This document shows positions 9,032-17,694 of a stretch of DNA of 53,518 bases, piece by piece. The position numbers and the translations under genes were made by a program. The stretch comes from JBKQHQ01 sp052148715 (GTDB taxonomy: Bacteria; Pseudomonadota; Alphaproteobacteria; Rhizobiales; Xanthobacteraceae). The stretch's first letter is position 1. Every line of letters begins with the position of its first letter. The notes under the pieces are model-generated. The model had not been told where the DNA came from, did no database searches, and worked only from the letters and a program-made list of their open reading frames with translations. Location: the NCBI GenBank assembly GCA_052148715.1, contig JBKQHQ010000143.1:1-53518 (forward strand), written 5' to 3'.

Positions 9032-9756
9032 CGGCGATCCTTGCGCTTGACAAGGTGAGCCGCGCCTTCGGGCCGCTCTGGGCGGTCCGCGACGTCAGCA
9101 TCACGGTTGAGGCAGGCGAGTTGCTCGGTCTGATCGGTCCGAACGGCGCCGGCAAGAGCACGCTGTACAACCTGATCGCAGGCGCCTTGCGGCCGACCGC
9201 CGGAGAGATCGCGTTCGCCGGGCAACGCATCACGGGTAAGCCGGCGTATCAGGTCGCCCGGCTCGGCATCGCGCGCACCTTCCAGATCCCCAAACCCTAC
9301 CGCCAGTTGTCGGTGATTGAAAATGTGATGCTGACGGCCTTTGCGCGCGAGCCTTCGGTCAAGGCGGCCGCGCGGCGCGCCGAGGCGACGCTCGTCGAGG
9401 TCGGCCTTGGTCCCTATGCGGCGGCGCCGGTCGGCACGTTGACGGTCGGTCTGCTCAAGCGGCTGGAAGTGGCGCGGGCGCTGGCCATGGAACCGAAGCT
9501 TGTCCTGTTCGACGAGATCATGGCCGGGCTCACGCCGACCGAGGTCGGTGCCATGACCAAGATCGTGGCCGCGCTGCCCGCGCGCGGCATCACGGTGATC
9601 TGGGTCGAGCATGTCCTGCACGCGATCATGAAATCGGCGACCCGCATCATCGTTCTCAATCGCGGCGAGCTGATCGCCAGCGGCCCTCCGGCGCGCATCG
9701 CGCGCGACCCAGCCGTGGTTAAGGCCTATCTCGGCGAGGAGATGAGCCTTGCTTAG
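9028..9756 (+). CDS. livG: Liv-type ABC importer ATPase (LivG family)
   Basis: A 242-residue ATP-binding subunit. Walker A is GPNGAGKST (residues about 37-45), the Q-loop region is FQIPKPYRQLSVIENV, Walker B is LVLFDEIMAGL, and the H-loop is in WVEHVLHAI. The usual LSGGQ signature is replaced by TVGLLKRLEVARAL, that is V-G-L-L-K in place of S-G-G-Q-Q; this is a known drift within LivG-like proteins, but its effect here is not known. It overlaps livM by 4 bases and livF by 8 bases. Confidence 0.93.
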   Translation: MTAILALDKVSRAFGPLWAVRDVSITVEAGELLGLIGPNGAGKSTLYNLIAGALRPTAGEIAFAGQRITGKPAYQVARLGIARTFQIPKPYRQLSVIENVMLTAFAREPSVKAAARRAEATLVEVGLGPYAAAPVGTLTVGLLKRLEVARALAMEPKLVLFDEIMAGLTPTEVGAMTKIVAALPARGITVIWVEHVLHAIMKSATRIIVLNRGELIASGPPARIARDPAVVKAYLGEEMSLA

Positions 9757-10453
9757 GGTGGAGAAGCTCAACGCCTTCTATGGTCCGGTGCAGGTGCTGC
9801 ATGGGCTCGATCTGACGGTCGCCGCCGGCGAGATCGTCGGTCTGGTCGGCGCCAACGCGGCCGGCAAGAGCACGCTGATGTTCTCGCTCGCCGGCCTGCG
9901 CACGACTTATACGGGCCGCATCGTCTTGGGCGGTGCGCCGATCGACGCGCTGCCGGCCTATGACCGGGTGGGGCGCGGCCTTGTGCTGGTGCCGGAGCGC
10001 CGTCGGTTGTTCCCGTTTATGACTGTCCTGGAGAACCTCGAGCTCGGCGCCTATTCGCTGGCTGCGCGGCCGCATGTGCGCGCGACGCTCGAGCAGACCT
10101 TTGCGCTCCTTCCTCTCTTGCGCGAACGGCAGGCGCAACGCGCCGGCTCGTTGAGCGGCGGCGAGCAACAGATGGTCGCCATCGGCCGGGCGCTTATGGC
10201 GCGTCCGAAGGTGCTCCTCCTCGACGAGCCGACCGAGGGCCTCGCGCCGATCTATGTAAAGCTGCTGTTCGACCTGATCGTCGATCTGCGCCGAGCCGGC
10301 CTCACCATTCTGATCGTCGAGCAGAGCGTGCATCAGGTCCTGCTGCGCGCCGACCGCGCCTACGTGCTCGAGAACGGACGCATCGTCATGGAGGGGCAGG
10401 GCAAGGCGCTGCTCGACGACGAGCGCCTCAAGGTCGCCTACCTGGGATTATAA
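9749..10453 (+). CDS. livF: Liv-type ABC importer ATPase (LivF family)
   Basis: The partner ATPase, 234 residues. Walker A reads GANAAGKST (residues about 34-42), where the common form is GxNGAGKST; the G-x4-G-K-S/T core is intact. The signature LSGGEQQMVAIGRALM and Walker B VLLLDEPTEGLAP are canonical. The best start is the TTG at 9749, inside the end of livG, with GAGGAG about 7 bases upstream; a GTG at 9758 is an alternative. LivG and LivF form the heterodimer that drives the LivHM channel. Confidence 0.93.
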   Translation: MLRVEKLNAFYGPVQVLHGLDLTVAAGEIVGLVGANAAGKSTLMFSLAGLRTTYTGRIVLGGAPIDALPAYDRVGRGLVLVPERRRLFPFMTVLENLELGAYSLAARPHVRATLEQTFALLPLLRERQAQRAGSLSGGEQQMVAIGRALMARPKVLLLDEPTEGLAPIYVKLLFDLIVDLRRAGLTILIVEQSVHQVLLRADRAYVLENGRIVMEGQGKALLDDERLKVAYLGL

Positions 10454-10483
10454 GATTGGGGCTACAATGATTGGGGCTTTGAG

Positions 10484-11461
10484 ATGATCACCGACGTGCA
10501 TTGCCACTTCGTTCCCGACGAGTTCTTGCGCTTCGCTCAAAATCGCGCCGAGTATGCGGTGCGGCGGAAGCGAGCGGAAGGCGAGGAAATCGACTTCGAC
10601 ATCCGCGGTGTCCATTTTGAGCTCAACAAGACCTTCTTCGACCTCCGGCGTCAGCTCGGCCGCATGGATGAGCTCGGGATCGAGCGCACCATCCTCTCGC
10701 TGGCGACCCCTTTCATTGACTATCATCTCGATGCGGCGCTGGGGGTGGAAGCGGCGCGCATTTTCAACGATGCGCTGGCACGCGAGATCGGAGCCGAGCG
10801 TAGGCGGTTTGGCGCCTGGGCCTTTCTGCCGATGCAGGATCCGGATGCGGCGGCCGCCGAGCTTCGCCGCTGCGTGCGCGAGCACAGCTTCGTCGGTGGC
10901 CATGTCGCCTCGAATGTGCGCGGCGTCTATTTGCATGCGGATGCATTTCAGCCGATCTTCGAAGCGGCGACCGATCTCGACGTGCCGCTGTTCGTGCACC
11001 CTGCCGATCCCGCCGGAAAGGACCGCACGCGTGAATACGAGTTGACGGTCGTGGCCGGTTATCTGTTCGACAATACGATCAACATTCTCAAGATGATTTG
11101 CTCGGGTTTCCTCGATCGCTGGCCGCGGCTGAAGCTCGTCTGCGCACATACGGGCGCCTTCAGCCTCGTCCTGCGCGCGCGCATGCAGCGGGAGGTCGAC
11201 ACCAATCGCGCGCTATCGGGGACCTTGCGCCAGCCGGTGGGGGAGTATCTGCGGCGGCTCTATTTCGACACCATCTGCTTCGAGCCGGACATTCTGCGCT
11301 ACGCCGCCTCCGTCGTGCCGGTCGAGCATCTCGTCATGGGAAGCGATGCGCCGTTTCCGCTCGGCGAGCCGGACCCGTTGAATTTCGTCAAGAGATCGCT
11401 GCCCGCGGAGGCAGCCGCGGCGATCCTGAGCACCAACTTCGAAAAGCTGCTCGGTACGTGA
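10484..11461 (+). CDS. Metal-dependent amidohydrolase / decarboxylase (COG2159, ACMSD-like)
   Basis: A TIM-barrel amidohydrolase of 325 residues. The metal site is complete: DVHCHF at residues 4-9 (H-x-H), FVHPAD after strand 5, AHTGAF after strand 6 and MGSDAPFPLGE near the C-terminus (D). These residues match the ACMSD / 5-carboxyvanillate decarboxylase branch, whose members remove CO2 from aromatic or muconate-type acids or hydrolyse related rings. It follows livF by 30 bases in the same orientation, so it is probably co-transcribed with the importer and acts on the imported compound or a product of it (inference). Confidence 0.88.
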   Translation: MITDVHCHFVPDEFLRFAQNRAEYAVRRKRAEGEEIDFDIRGVHFELNKTFFDLRRQLGRMDELGIERTILSLATPFIDYHLDAALGVEAARIFNDALAREIGAERRRFGAWAFLPMQDPDAAAAELRRCVREHSFVGGHVASNVRGVYLHADAFQPIFEAATDLDVPLFVHPADPAGKDRTREYELTVVAGYLFDNTINILKMICSGFLDRWPRLKLVCAHTGAFSLVLRARMQREVDTNRALSGTLRQPVGEYLRRLYFDTICFEPDILRYAASVVPVEHLVMGSDAPFPLGEPDPLNFVKRSLPAEAAAAILSTNFEKLLGT

Positions 11462-11537
11462 ACAAGGATATCCGGCGCATGGGGTCGCCGGTCAGCCCCA
11501 ACACGCTGCAATTCGCCGTGCTTTTCCGTCCCCGCCC

Positions 11538-12533
11538 TCACGCCAGCTTGACGACCTGCTTGCCGAAATTCTTGCCGGTCAGCAGGCCCAAGAAGGCGTC
11601 GGGCGCTGACTCGATCCCCTGCGCGATTGTCTCGCGGTATTTGAGCTTGCCGGATGCGACGTGGCCGGCCAGCTCGGCGAGGGCTTCGGGCCAGAGGTTC
11701 AGGTGGTCCGAGACAATGAAGCCTTCCATCCGCGCCCGGGCGACGAGAATCAATCGCATGTCGGGCAATGCGGTCGGTTCGCCGTTGTAGGAAGCGATGA
11801 GGCCGCAGATGGCAATCCGGGCAAAGGCATTGAGCCTGCGGATGGTCTGCTTGAAGGGCTCGCCGCCGACATTCTCGAACAAGCCGTCGACGCCGTTCGG
11901 CAGGGCCGCCTTCAATTCGGCCGCGAAATCCGCCGACCGATGATCGACGCAGAGGTCATAGCCGAGCTCACTCTTGGCATAGGCGCATTTCTCGGGGCCG
12001 CCGGCAATTCCCACGGTCCGCGCGCCGGCGAGCTTTGCGAGCTGTCCGACGACCGAGCCGACCGCGCCGGTCGCGGCGGAGACCACGACCGCTTCGCCCT
12101 TCTTCGGCGCGATGATCTTGTTCAACCCGTACCAGGCGGTGACGCCCGGCATGCCGACGACGCCGAGATAGGCCGAGAGCGGGATTTTTGATCCGTCGAC
12201 TTTCATCAGGCCCTGGCCGTCGCTCAACGAATAGAGCTGCCAGCCGCCCATGCCGACCACGTGATCGCCGACCTTGAAGCGCGGGTTTTTCGAGGCGACG
12301 ACTTCACCGACCGTGCCCCCACCCATGACCGCGTCGATCTGCTGCGGCGCCGCATAGGATTTGGCATCGTCCATGCGGCCGCGCATGTAGGGGTCGAGCG
12401 ACATGAAGAGATGCTTGACGAGGACTTGGCCCTCGCTCGGCTCTGCCGTCTCGCTCTCGACGAGGCGGAAATTGGCCCGGGTCGGCGCGCCCTTCGGACG
12501 CGAAGCAAGAACGAAACCCTTATTGTGCGGCAT
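11538..12533 (-). CDS. NADP-dependent oxidoreductase, zinc-independent MDR (CurA/prostaglandin-reductase type)
   Basis: A medium-chain reductase of 331 residues that would reduce alpha,beta-unsaturated ketones or aldehydes with NADPH. The N-terminus (GFVLASRPKGAPTRANFRL) and LFMSLDPYMRGRM (residues about 44-56) are diagnostic of this subfamily, as is AATGAVGSVVGQLAKLAGARTVGIAGG (about 149-175), the NADP-binding Rossmann turn. There are no zinc-ligand cysteines. The open frame runs on to 12803, but the ATG at 12533 has GGAAGGAG directly upstream. It is convergent with the amidohydrolase gene and divergent from the PhyH-like gene. Confidence 0.92.
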   Translation of the reverse strand: MPHNKGFVLASRPKGAPTRANFRLVESETAEPSEGQVLVKHLFMSLDPYMRGRMDDAKSYAAPQQIDAVMGGGTVGEVVASKNPRFKVGDHVVGMGGWQLYSLSDGQGLMKVDGSKIPLSAYLGVVGMPGVTAWYGLNKIIAPKKGEAVVVSAATGAVGSVVGQLAKLAGARTVGIAGGPEKCAYAKSELGYDLCVDHRSADFAAELKAALPNGVDGLFENVGGEPFKQTIRRLNAFARIAICGLIASYNGEPTALPDMRLILVARARMEGFIVSDHLNLWPEALAELAGHVASGKLKYRETIAQGIESAPDAFLGLLTGKNFGKQVVKLA

Positions 12534-12770
12534 GGGAAGCTCCTTCCGAGAAAATGAATAACCAACCCTCAAGCACGCCTCGGAGGCGTTGGCTGCAACC
12601 CTATCGCGATGAGGCCGCGCAAGCGAATCGCCGACGCAGCCGCGTTGAGCGCCGCTCTCCCATTTGTCCGCCCCTCGGACTCGACCGGCACCGACATTGT
12701 GCGGCCGGGACCGCCGGCGCAGGGTTCCAGCAGCGGACAAGCGCAAGAAAGTTCGCGCGGAGGAAACGGC

Positions 12771-13613
12771 ATGAACAAGCATCCATTGCGTCCGGTCACG
12801 CAAGACGACGTTGCCCGCTTCAAGCAGGACGGGGCGATCTGCATACGCAATGTGCTCGACCGCGATTGGTGCGAGCGAATGAACGTCGCCGTGGAACGGC
12901 TATTGCTCAATCCCGGAAAGCGCGCGCGCGAGGCGACGAAACCCGGGGATTCCGGACGGTTCCACATGAACGCGTTCATGTGGCGCTGGGATGCGGACTT
13001 TCGCGACTTCGCGCTGCATTCGCCGCTGCCGGAGCTCGGCGCCAGTCTGTTGGGCGCGGACCGCGTCTCGCTGTTCTACGATCAGGCCTTCATAAAGGAG
13101 CCCGGCACGCGCGAGGTAACGCAGTGGCACCAGGATCTTTCGTTCTGGCCCGCCTTGGGCAATGACATCGTATCGCTCTGGGTCGCGCTGACACCGGTGA
13201 CGGTGGAGGGCAGCGGCGTCGAATATGTCGCCGGCTCGCACAAATGGGGCAAATTCTACCAGGCGGTCACCCCCGACAAGGACGTCCGGTTCAGCAATGC
13301 CGCGCTGGAGCCGTGTCCTGATTTCTCGCAGCTCAAGGGCGATCCCAAATACCGGTTTCTGTCGTGGGAATGCGACGCCGGCGACGTCATCTGTCATCAT
13401 CCGCTGACCGTGCACGGGGCCGGCGGCAATCCGTCCTCAACCCGCCGCGCCGCGATCTCGGTGCGCTATGCGGGCCGAGATGCGCAATGGGATCCACGCC
13501 CGAATGTGATGAAGATCGAAGGCGACCCGGAGAGCAAGCTTCACGCCGGCGATCCACTCATTCTCGATGACGTCTTTCCGATCACGTGGGAGCGGGAGCG
13601 CGCTGACGCCTGA
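12771..13613 (+). CDS. Phytanoyl-CoA dioxygenase-family Fe(II)/2-oxoglutarate oxygenase
   Basis: A 280-residue PhyH-family oxygenase. The iron facial triad is visible: H-x-D in QWHQDLSFW (residues about 122-130) and the distal His in TVHGAGGNPSSTRRAAISVRY, which also contains the arginine that holds 2-oxoglutarate. Such enzymes hydroxylate small organic molecules at the expense of 2-oxoglutarate and O2. An upstream frame is open from 12609, but CGGAGG 8 bases before the ATG at 12771 fixes the start. It sits upstream of a TRAP importer, which may supply its substrate (inference). Confidence 0.9.
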   Translation: MNKHPLRPVTQDDVARFKQDGAICIRNVLDRDWCERMNVAVERLLLNPGKRAREATKPGDSGRFHMNAFMWRWDADFRDFALHSPLPELGASLLGADRVSLFYDQAFIKEPGTREVTQWHQDLSFWPALGNDIVSLWVALTPVTVEGSGVEYVAGSHKWGKFYQAVTPDKDVRFSNAALEPCPDFSQLKGDPKYRFLSWECDAGDVICHHPLTVHGAGGNPSSTRRAAISVRYAGRDAQWDPRPNVMKIEGDPESKLHAGDPLILDDVFPITWERERADA

Positions 13614-13616
13614 GCA

Positions 13617-13649
13617 TTTTCCGGAAAAGGCCTCGGGCTCGACCCGAGG
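13617..13649 (+). terminator. Palindrome plus hairpin after the PhyH-like gene
   Basis: The 12-bp palindrome TTTTCCGGAAAA (13617-13628) is followed by a hairpin CCTCGGG-CTCGA-CCCGAGG (13631-13649), starting 3 bases after the stop codon. No T-run follows. From memory, similar CCGGAAAA palindromes are frequent intergenic repeats in Bradyrhizobium-type genomes, so this may be a dispersed repeat working as an mRNA end. Confidence 0.4.
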
Positions 13650-13778
13650 GTGGATTCCAATCTTTCGCCAAGAAAAAAAGCGACCGAATCTATGAAGCTA
13701 GGGCACTCCCGATTCAGAGCGATCGGAATGGGCTCTAAAGTGCGTATGAAAAACAAAGCGATCGACAGGGAGGACGGA

Positions 13779-14792
13779 ATGGACAGGCGCAGGTTTCTTG
13801 CGACCGCTGCGGCGATGCCGGCGGCTGCGATCATCGGCAGCAAGCGCGTCCGGGCGGAGGAGCACCTGAAATGGGCGGTGTTCACGCCCGACCACGAGGT
13901 GACATTCCGCACGGTGATGAAGCCGTTCGCCGAGACGGTCCAGCGGGAAACCAACAATGCCGTGGTGTTCGATCTTTTTCCCAACGGCGCGCTCGGCCGC
14001 AATCCCGCGCAACAGCCGCAAATGGTGATCGACGGCGTCGCCGATCTGGCCTGGGTCATTCCGTCGTATACGCCGGGCCGCTTCCCGGACACCGAGGTCC
14101 TCGAGCTTCCCGGATTGTTCAAGGACCTGCGCGAGGCGTCCCTGGTGGCGACGCGGCTTGCCGCGGGCAATGTGCTTCGCGATTACGACGACTTCTACGT
14201 GATCGGGTTGTGGGGCACCGCGCCCTACTCGATCCACACCAACTTTCCGGTCAATTCGATCGCGGATCTCAAGGGCAAGACGATCCGCGCGTCGAGCAAG
14301 AACGAAAGCGCCGCGCTGCGCGCCTTCGGCGCCGTGCCGATCGGAATGCCGGTGACCGAAATCCCGGAAGCGATCAGCCGCGGCACGATCAGCGGCACCA
14401 CCTCGCATATGTCGCCGTTCTTCGATTTCGGGCTCGACCGAGTCACCAACAATCACTTCTTCATCGGGCTCGGGGTCGTTCCGGTCACAGTGCTCATGAA
14501 CAGGAAAAAATTCGAGGCGCTCCCCGAGCCCGCGCGCGCGTCGATTCAGCACAACGCGGGAGAAGCGCTCGCCAAGACGTGGATCAGCTCGGTCGGCAGC
14601 TACAACGAAGACAATCTCAGCAAGCTGAGGAAGGACCCGAAGAACAAAGTGGTAATTCCATCGCAAGCCGAGCTCGACGAGGCGCAAAAGCTGCTGGCGC
14701 CCGTCCGCGAGGCCTGGGTTGCGGCAAGCGAGCGGCACAAGGAGCTGAAGGCCAAGCTCGACGCCGAACTCGCCGTGGTGCGCGCGGGGTGA
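13779..14792 (+). CDS. dctP: TRAP transporter substrate-binding protein (DctP family)
   Basis: A periplasmic receptor of 337 residues for an organic acid. It has a Tat signal, MDRRRFLATAAAMPAAAIIGSKRVRAEE, with the mature start near EEHLKWAVF. The DctP features LKGKTIRASSKNESAALRAFGAVPI (residues about 162-186), with the carboxylate-binding arginine, and PEAISRGTISGTT are present. The frame is open from 13650, but GGGAGG lies 5 bases before the ATG at 13779. A real intrinsic terminator separates it from the two permease genes, as expected if the receptor is needed in excess. Confidence 0.93.
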   Translation: MDRRRFLATAAAMPAAAIIGSKRVRAEEHLKWAVFTPDHEVTFRTVMKPFAETVQRETNNAVVFDLFPNGALGRNPAQQPQMVIDGVADLAWVIPSYTPGRFPDTEVLELPGLFKDLREASLVATRLAAGNVLRDYDDFYVIGLWGTAPYSIHTNFPVNSIADLKGKTIRASSKNESAALRAFGAVPIGMPVTEIPEAISRGTISGTTSHMSPFFDFGLDRVTNNHFFIGLGVVPVTVLMNRKKFEALPEPARASIQHNAGEALAKTWISSVGSYNEDNLSKLRKDPKNKVVIPSQAELDEAQKLLAPVREAWVAASERHKELKAKLDAELAVVRAG

Positions 14793-14829
14793 AGCACTGA
14801 CGCCGGTACCTTCCCCCTCGCTGGTGGGC

Positions 14830-14863
14830 GCCGGCACGGCCTTGCGGCGTGCCGGCTTTTTTT
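14830..14863 (+). terminator. Rho-independent terminator between dctP and the TRAP permease genes
   Basis: A 9-bp perfect stem (GCCGGCACG / CGTGCCGGC) with a 9-base loop is followed by seven T residues, 38 bases after the dctP stop. It is the clearest intrinsic terminator in the window. It would end most dctP transcripts and let a fraction read through into the permeases. Confidence 0.85.
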
Positions 14864-14911
14864 GTGTATCATTTGCCGTCGCATGGCGGAGAGGGCTGGA
14901 CGGTCACGGCG

Positions 14912-15421
14912 ATGGCTCGGATCAAATGGGCAAGCAAATCGCTGGCGCAGGCGCTGGCGGTCCTGGGACTCGGCACCCTGCTGTGCTTTGCGGTCATGAC
15001 GATGGCGGACGGATTGCTGCGGTTTTTCCTCGCACGTCCGATCGATGCCGTGCGTGACGTGGGCGGATTGGTTGCGGCCTTTGCGGTCGCCTGCTGCGTT
15101 CCGGTGGCGATCGTCGAGCGCAGCAATATCACCATCCGCTTCCTTTCGAGCTTCATCGGCCGGCGCGCCGGCCGAATTGCCGACGCCGCCGCGGCGGCCT
15201 TGGTCGAGATCGTCCTGATCCTGATGACCTGGCAATTCGTGCTTTTCGCCAAGCAGGCGCAGGCGACCGGCAGCGCGACATGGATGCTGCGCATACCGTC
15301 CGCTCCGGTGTGGTGGGCGGTCGCCATCATGCTGGCGATCAGCGCATTGTTGCAGGTCGTCGTCGCCGTCGAAATCCTTCGGGGCGATCATCCGGGCGGA
15401 CGTCCGGAAACGGCCGTCTGA
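14912..15421 (+). CDS. TRAP transporter small permease (DctQ family)
   Basis: A 169-residue protein with four hydrophobic helices, the size and topology of DctQ subunits. The central segment EIVLILMTWQFVLFAKQAQATGSATWMLRIPSAPVWW fits the DctQ pattern (W-x-x-F...T...L-x-I-P-x-W). The open frame begins at 14849 inside the terminator's shadow, so the ATG at 14912 is preferred even though its ribosome site is weak. It works with the large subunit that follows 18 bases later. Confidence 0.85.
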   Translation: MARIKWASKSLAQALAVLGLGTLLCFAVMTMADGLLRFFLARPIDAVRDVGGLVAAFAVACCVPVAIVERSNITIRFLSSFIGRRAGRIADAAAAALVEIVLILMTWQFVLFAKQAQATGSATWMLRIPSAPVWWAVAIMLAISALLQVVVAVEILRGDHPGGRPETAV

Positions 15422-15439
15422 AGGACCGGGGAGGGCGGC

Positions 15440-16747
15440 TTGGAACCGGCCGTGATCGGCGCCCTGGGGATCGCTGCGCTGTTTGCCCTGATCCTGCTGC
15501 AGGTTCCGATCGGCTTCGCCATGATAACGGTCGGGGTCGTCGGCTTCGCGCTGGAGGGCGGCGGCTGGATGCCGGCCTTCTCGTTCCTCGCCAACGAGCC
15601 GTCCTACGTTCTCGCCAGCACGGACCTCGCCGCCGTGCCGCTCTTTCTCTTGATGGGCGTCTTCGCCAGCGTGGCCGGCTTCTCCGAGGACGTCTACCGC
15701 GCCGCCGCCGCGTTCCTGGGACATCGCCGCGGGGGGCTGGCCTACGCCACGATCGGCGGCTCCGCCGCGTTCGGCGCGATCTGCGGCTCGAGCACCGCGA
15801 CCGCCGCGACTTTCGCCAAGGTCGCGCTGCCGCAGATGCTGGATCGCGGCTATGCGCCGGCCTTCTCGACCGGGGTGATCGCCGCGGGAGGAACGCTGAA
15901 ATCGCTCATCCCGCCCTCGCTGGTGATGATCATCTATTGCGTGGTGGCGAAGACGTTCATCCTGGATATGTTCGTTGCCGCCATCGTGCCCGCGTTGCTC
16001 ACGATCGCGCTCAATCTGGTGGCCATCGCGATCGTCGTGCGGCGGCGGCCGAAAGTTGCGCCGGTCAGTGCGCGGGTGCCGTGGACGGAGCGCATCGACG
16101 CGGCGCGTCGCGCAGCCCCCTCGCTCGCGCTGCTGCTCGGCGTGTTCGTCGGCATTTACAGCGGCGTGTTCACGGTCAATGAAGCGGCCTCGGCCGCGGC
16201 CATCCTCGCCCTGCTCTTTGCGTTGGCGCGGCGCCGACTGACCTGGGAGGCGCTGGTCCACGGCATGTACGAGGCGGCCTCGGTCACCGCCATGCTCTAC
16301 TTGATCCTGATGGCCGCTCCCATCTTCACCTATTTCATCAATCTGGCCCGGGTCCCGGAGACGCTGGTCCATTGGATCGGCGGCCATCATTTCCCGCCGC
16401 TCGGCGTGATTTTCACGCTGACGGCCGTCTATATCCTGCTCGGAACATTCTTCGAGGAGATGTCCTCGATCCTCATCACCCTGCCGTTGGTGCTGCCGAT
16501 CGTGGTCAATCTCGGATACGACCCGCTATGGTGGGGAGTTATCTGTCTGATCCAGGTCGAGATGGCGCTGATCCATCCTCCCATGGGCATCATCGTGTTC
16601 CTGCTGCACGCAATCGCGCCGCAGATCCCGATGGGCACGATCTATCGCGGCGTGGTTCCGTTCCTCGCCGCCGACTTCGCCGTGCTGGTGATTCTGATTC
16701 TGTTTCCGCAGCTGGTGCTCTGGCTGCCGCGCGTGCTGGTCCATTGA
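15440..16747 (+). CDS. TRAP transporter large permease (DctM family)
   Basis: A 435-residue integral membrane protein with about 12 hydrophobic segments, the sodium-coupled channel of the TRAP importer. Family segments include LLQVPIGFAMITVGVVGF near the N-terminus, GGSAAFGAICGSSTATAATFAKVALPQM (residues about 110-137), SLIPPSLVMIIYCVVAKT and the late FFEEMSSILITLPLVLPI. The start is a TTG with GGGGAGGG about 4 bases upstream. It is the last gene of the TRAP set and is convergent with the iclR gene 31 bases away. Confidence 0.93.
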   Translation: MEPAVIGALGIAALFALILLQVPIGFAMITVGVVGFALEGGGWMPAFSFLANEPSYVLASTDLAAVPLFLLMGVFASVAGFSEDVYRAAAAFLGHRRGGLAYATIGGSAAFGAICGSSTATAATFAKVALPQMLDRGYAPAFSTGVIAAGGTLKSLIPPSLVMIIYCVVAKTFILDMFVAAIVPALLTIALNLVAIAIVVRRRPKVAPVSARVPWTERIDAARRAAPSLALLLGVFVGIYSGVFTVNEAASAAAILALLFALARRRLTWEALVHGMYEAASVTAMLYLILMAAPIFTYFINLARVPETLVHWIGGHHFPPLGVIFTLTAVYILLGTFFEEMSSILITLPLVLPIVVNLGYDPLWWGVICLIQVEMALIHPPMGIIVFLLHAIAPQIPMGTIYRGVVPFLAADFAVLVILILFPQLVLWLPRVLVH

Positions 16748-16778
16748 GCGTTGACGCGCGGATTGCTTCGATGCGCCT

Positions 16779-17579
16779 TCAGGCCGGCCGCGCGGCGGAA
16801 TCCCGCACGGCGTCCGCGATTCGATTTGCGGTCGATGTGAGCGGCTGGAGCAACTGCGTCTCCGCCTCCTCGATCGTGAGCGCCGATGAGATCCAGATCA
16901 GGGATATGCTTCCGAGCACACGCGCACCGAGACGAATGGGGACGGCAATGCCCGTCGTCTTCGGATTGATCTCTCGGTCCTGGGTCGCGTAGCCCTTCGC
17001 CCGGATCGCGTCGAAGAGCTTGGTCAGGCGCTGCGTCTCGCGCGCGCCCCGGTCCTCCGGCGCCCCCGAATGCGAGAGCATGTCGAGGATGGCGCGCCGC
17101 TCATTGTCGGGGCAGAAGGCAAGGTAGGAACGGCCGGCGGCCGTCCGCAGCATCGGCAGACGCCGTCCGACCATGCCGTGATCGATCGAGAGGGGGCTTG
17201 CTTCGTGGGTCGTCTCGCGCACAAGCATCCGGCCTTCGTCGAACGTCATCAGCGCAACCGGCCAAATAAGCTGGCGCGTGAATTGGGTTATGAGCGGCGT
17301 GGCGATATCGGCGATCCAATCATCGTCGGCGAAGCCATCGCTCAAGGTCCGCACCTGGCGCGCCAGGCAGTAGCGGTCGAGCGACCGGCTGCGCGTCACA
17401 AATCCGGCCCGGCTCAGCGTCTCCAGCAGCCGATAGACCGTCGGTCGCGGCAGACGCGTGTCGCGAGCAAGCTCGACGACGGAGGGGAACTTGCGGCGAT
17501 TCATGGCGACCAGCAAGGCCAGGCCGCGCTCGAGTGAGCGCACGCTCCCGCCTCGCGGCTTGCTGCTGCTTTGCACCAT
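16779..17579 (-). CDS. IclR-family transcriptional regulator
   Basis: A 266-residue regulator. Residues about 12-75 form the IclR winged helix (SVRSLERGLALLVAMN... then LARDTRLPRPTVYRLLETLSRAGFVTR); residues about 90-260 form the ligand-binding GAF-like domain, with ATQDREINPKTTGIAVPI near the C-terminus. I use the ATG at 17579: the longer frame to 17621 would run through the palindrome at 17604-17620, a likely binding site for this protein. It is divergent from the catabolic operon starting at 17695 and is its obvious candidate regulator (inference from arrangement). Confidence 0.92.
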   Translation of the reverse strand: MVQSSSKPRGGSVRSLERGLALLVAMNRRKFPSVVELARDTRLPRPTVYRLLETLSRAGFVTRSRSLDRYCLARQVRTLSDGFADDDWIADIATPLITQFTRQLIWPVALMTFDEGRMLVRETTHEASPLSIDHGMVGRRLPMLRTAAGRSYLAFCPDNERRAILDMLSHSGAPEDRGARETQRLTKLFDAIRAKGYATQDREINPKTTGIAVPIRLGARVLGSISLIWISSALTIEEAETQLLQPLTSTANRIADAVRDSAARPA

Positions 17580-17603
17580 TTTCGGCCGTCCTGATGAGGC
17601 AAT

Positions 17604-17620
17604 TGTCCACTGTGCGGACA
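17604..17620. promoter_or_regulatory. Candidate IclR operator
   Basis: TGTCC-N7-GGACA, a 17-base near-palindrome, lies 24 bases upstream of the iclR start and 74 bases upstream of the divergent operon's start. It is the only clear inverted repeat in that divergent region. IclR-type proteins commonly bind imperfect palindromes of about this length. Confidence 0.5.
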
Positions 17621-17694
17621 TCGAGTCAAGGCCGCTGGGCGGTTCGATCGGCCGGCATTAGCGTTGCAACAGATTTTTCAGGGAGGAGCAAATC

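Noticed and set aside
14600..16390. 596-codon minus-strand open frame
   Set aside because: Antisense to the TRAP genes; low-complexity Arg/Gly/Asp/His-rich translation typical of high-GC shadow frames, with no motif.
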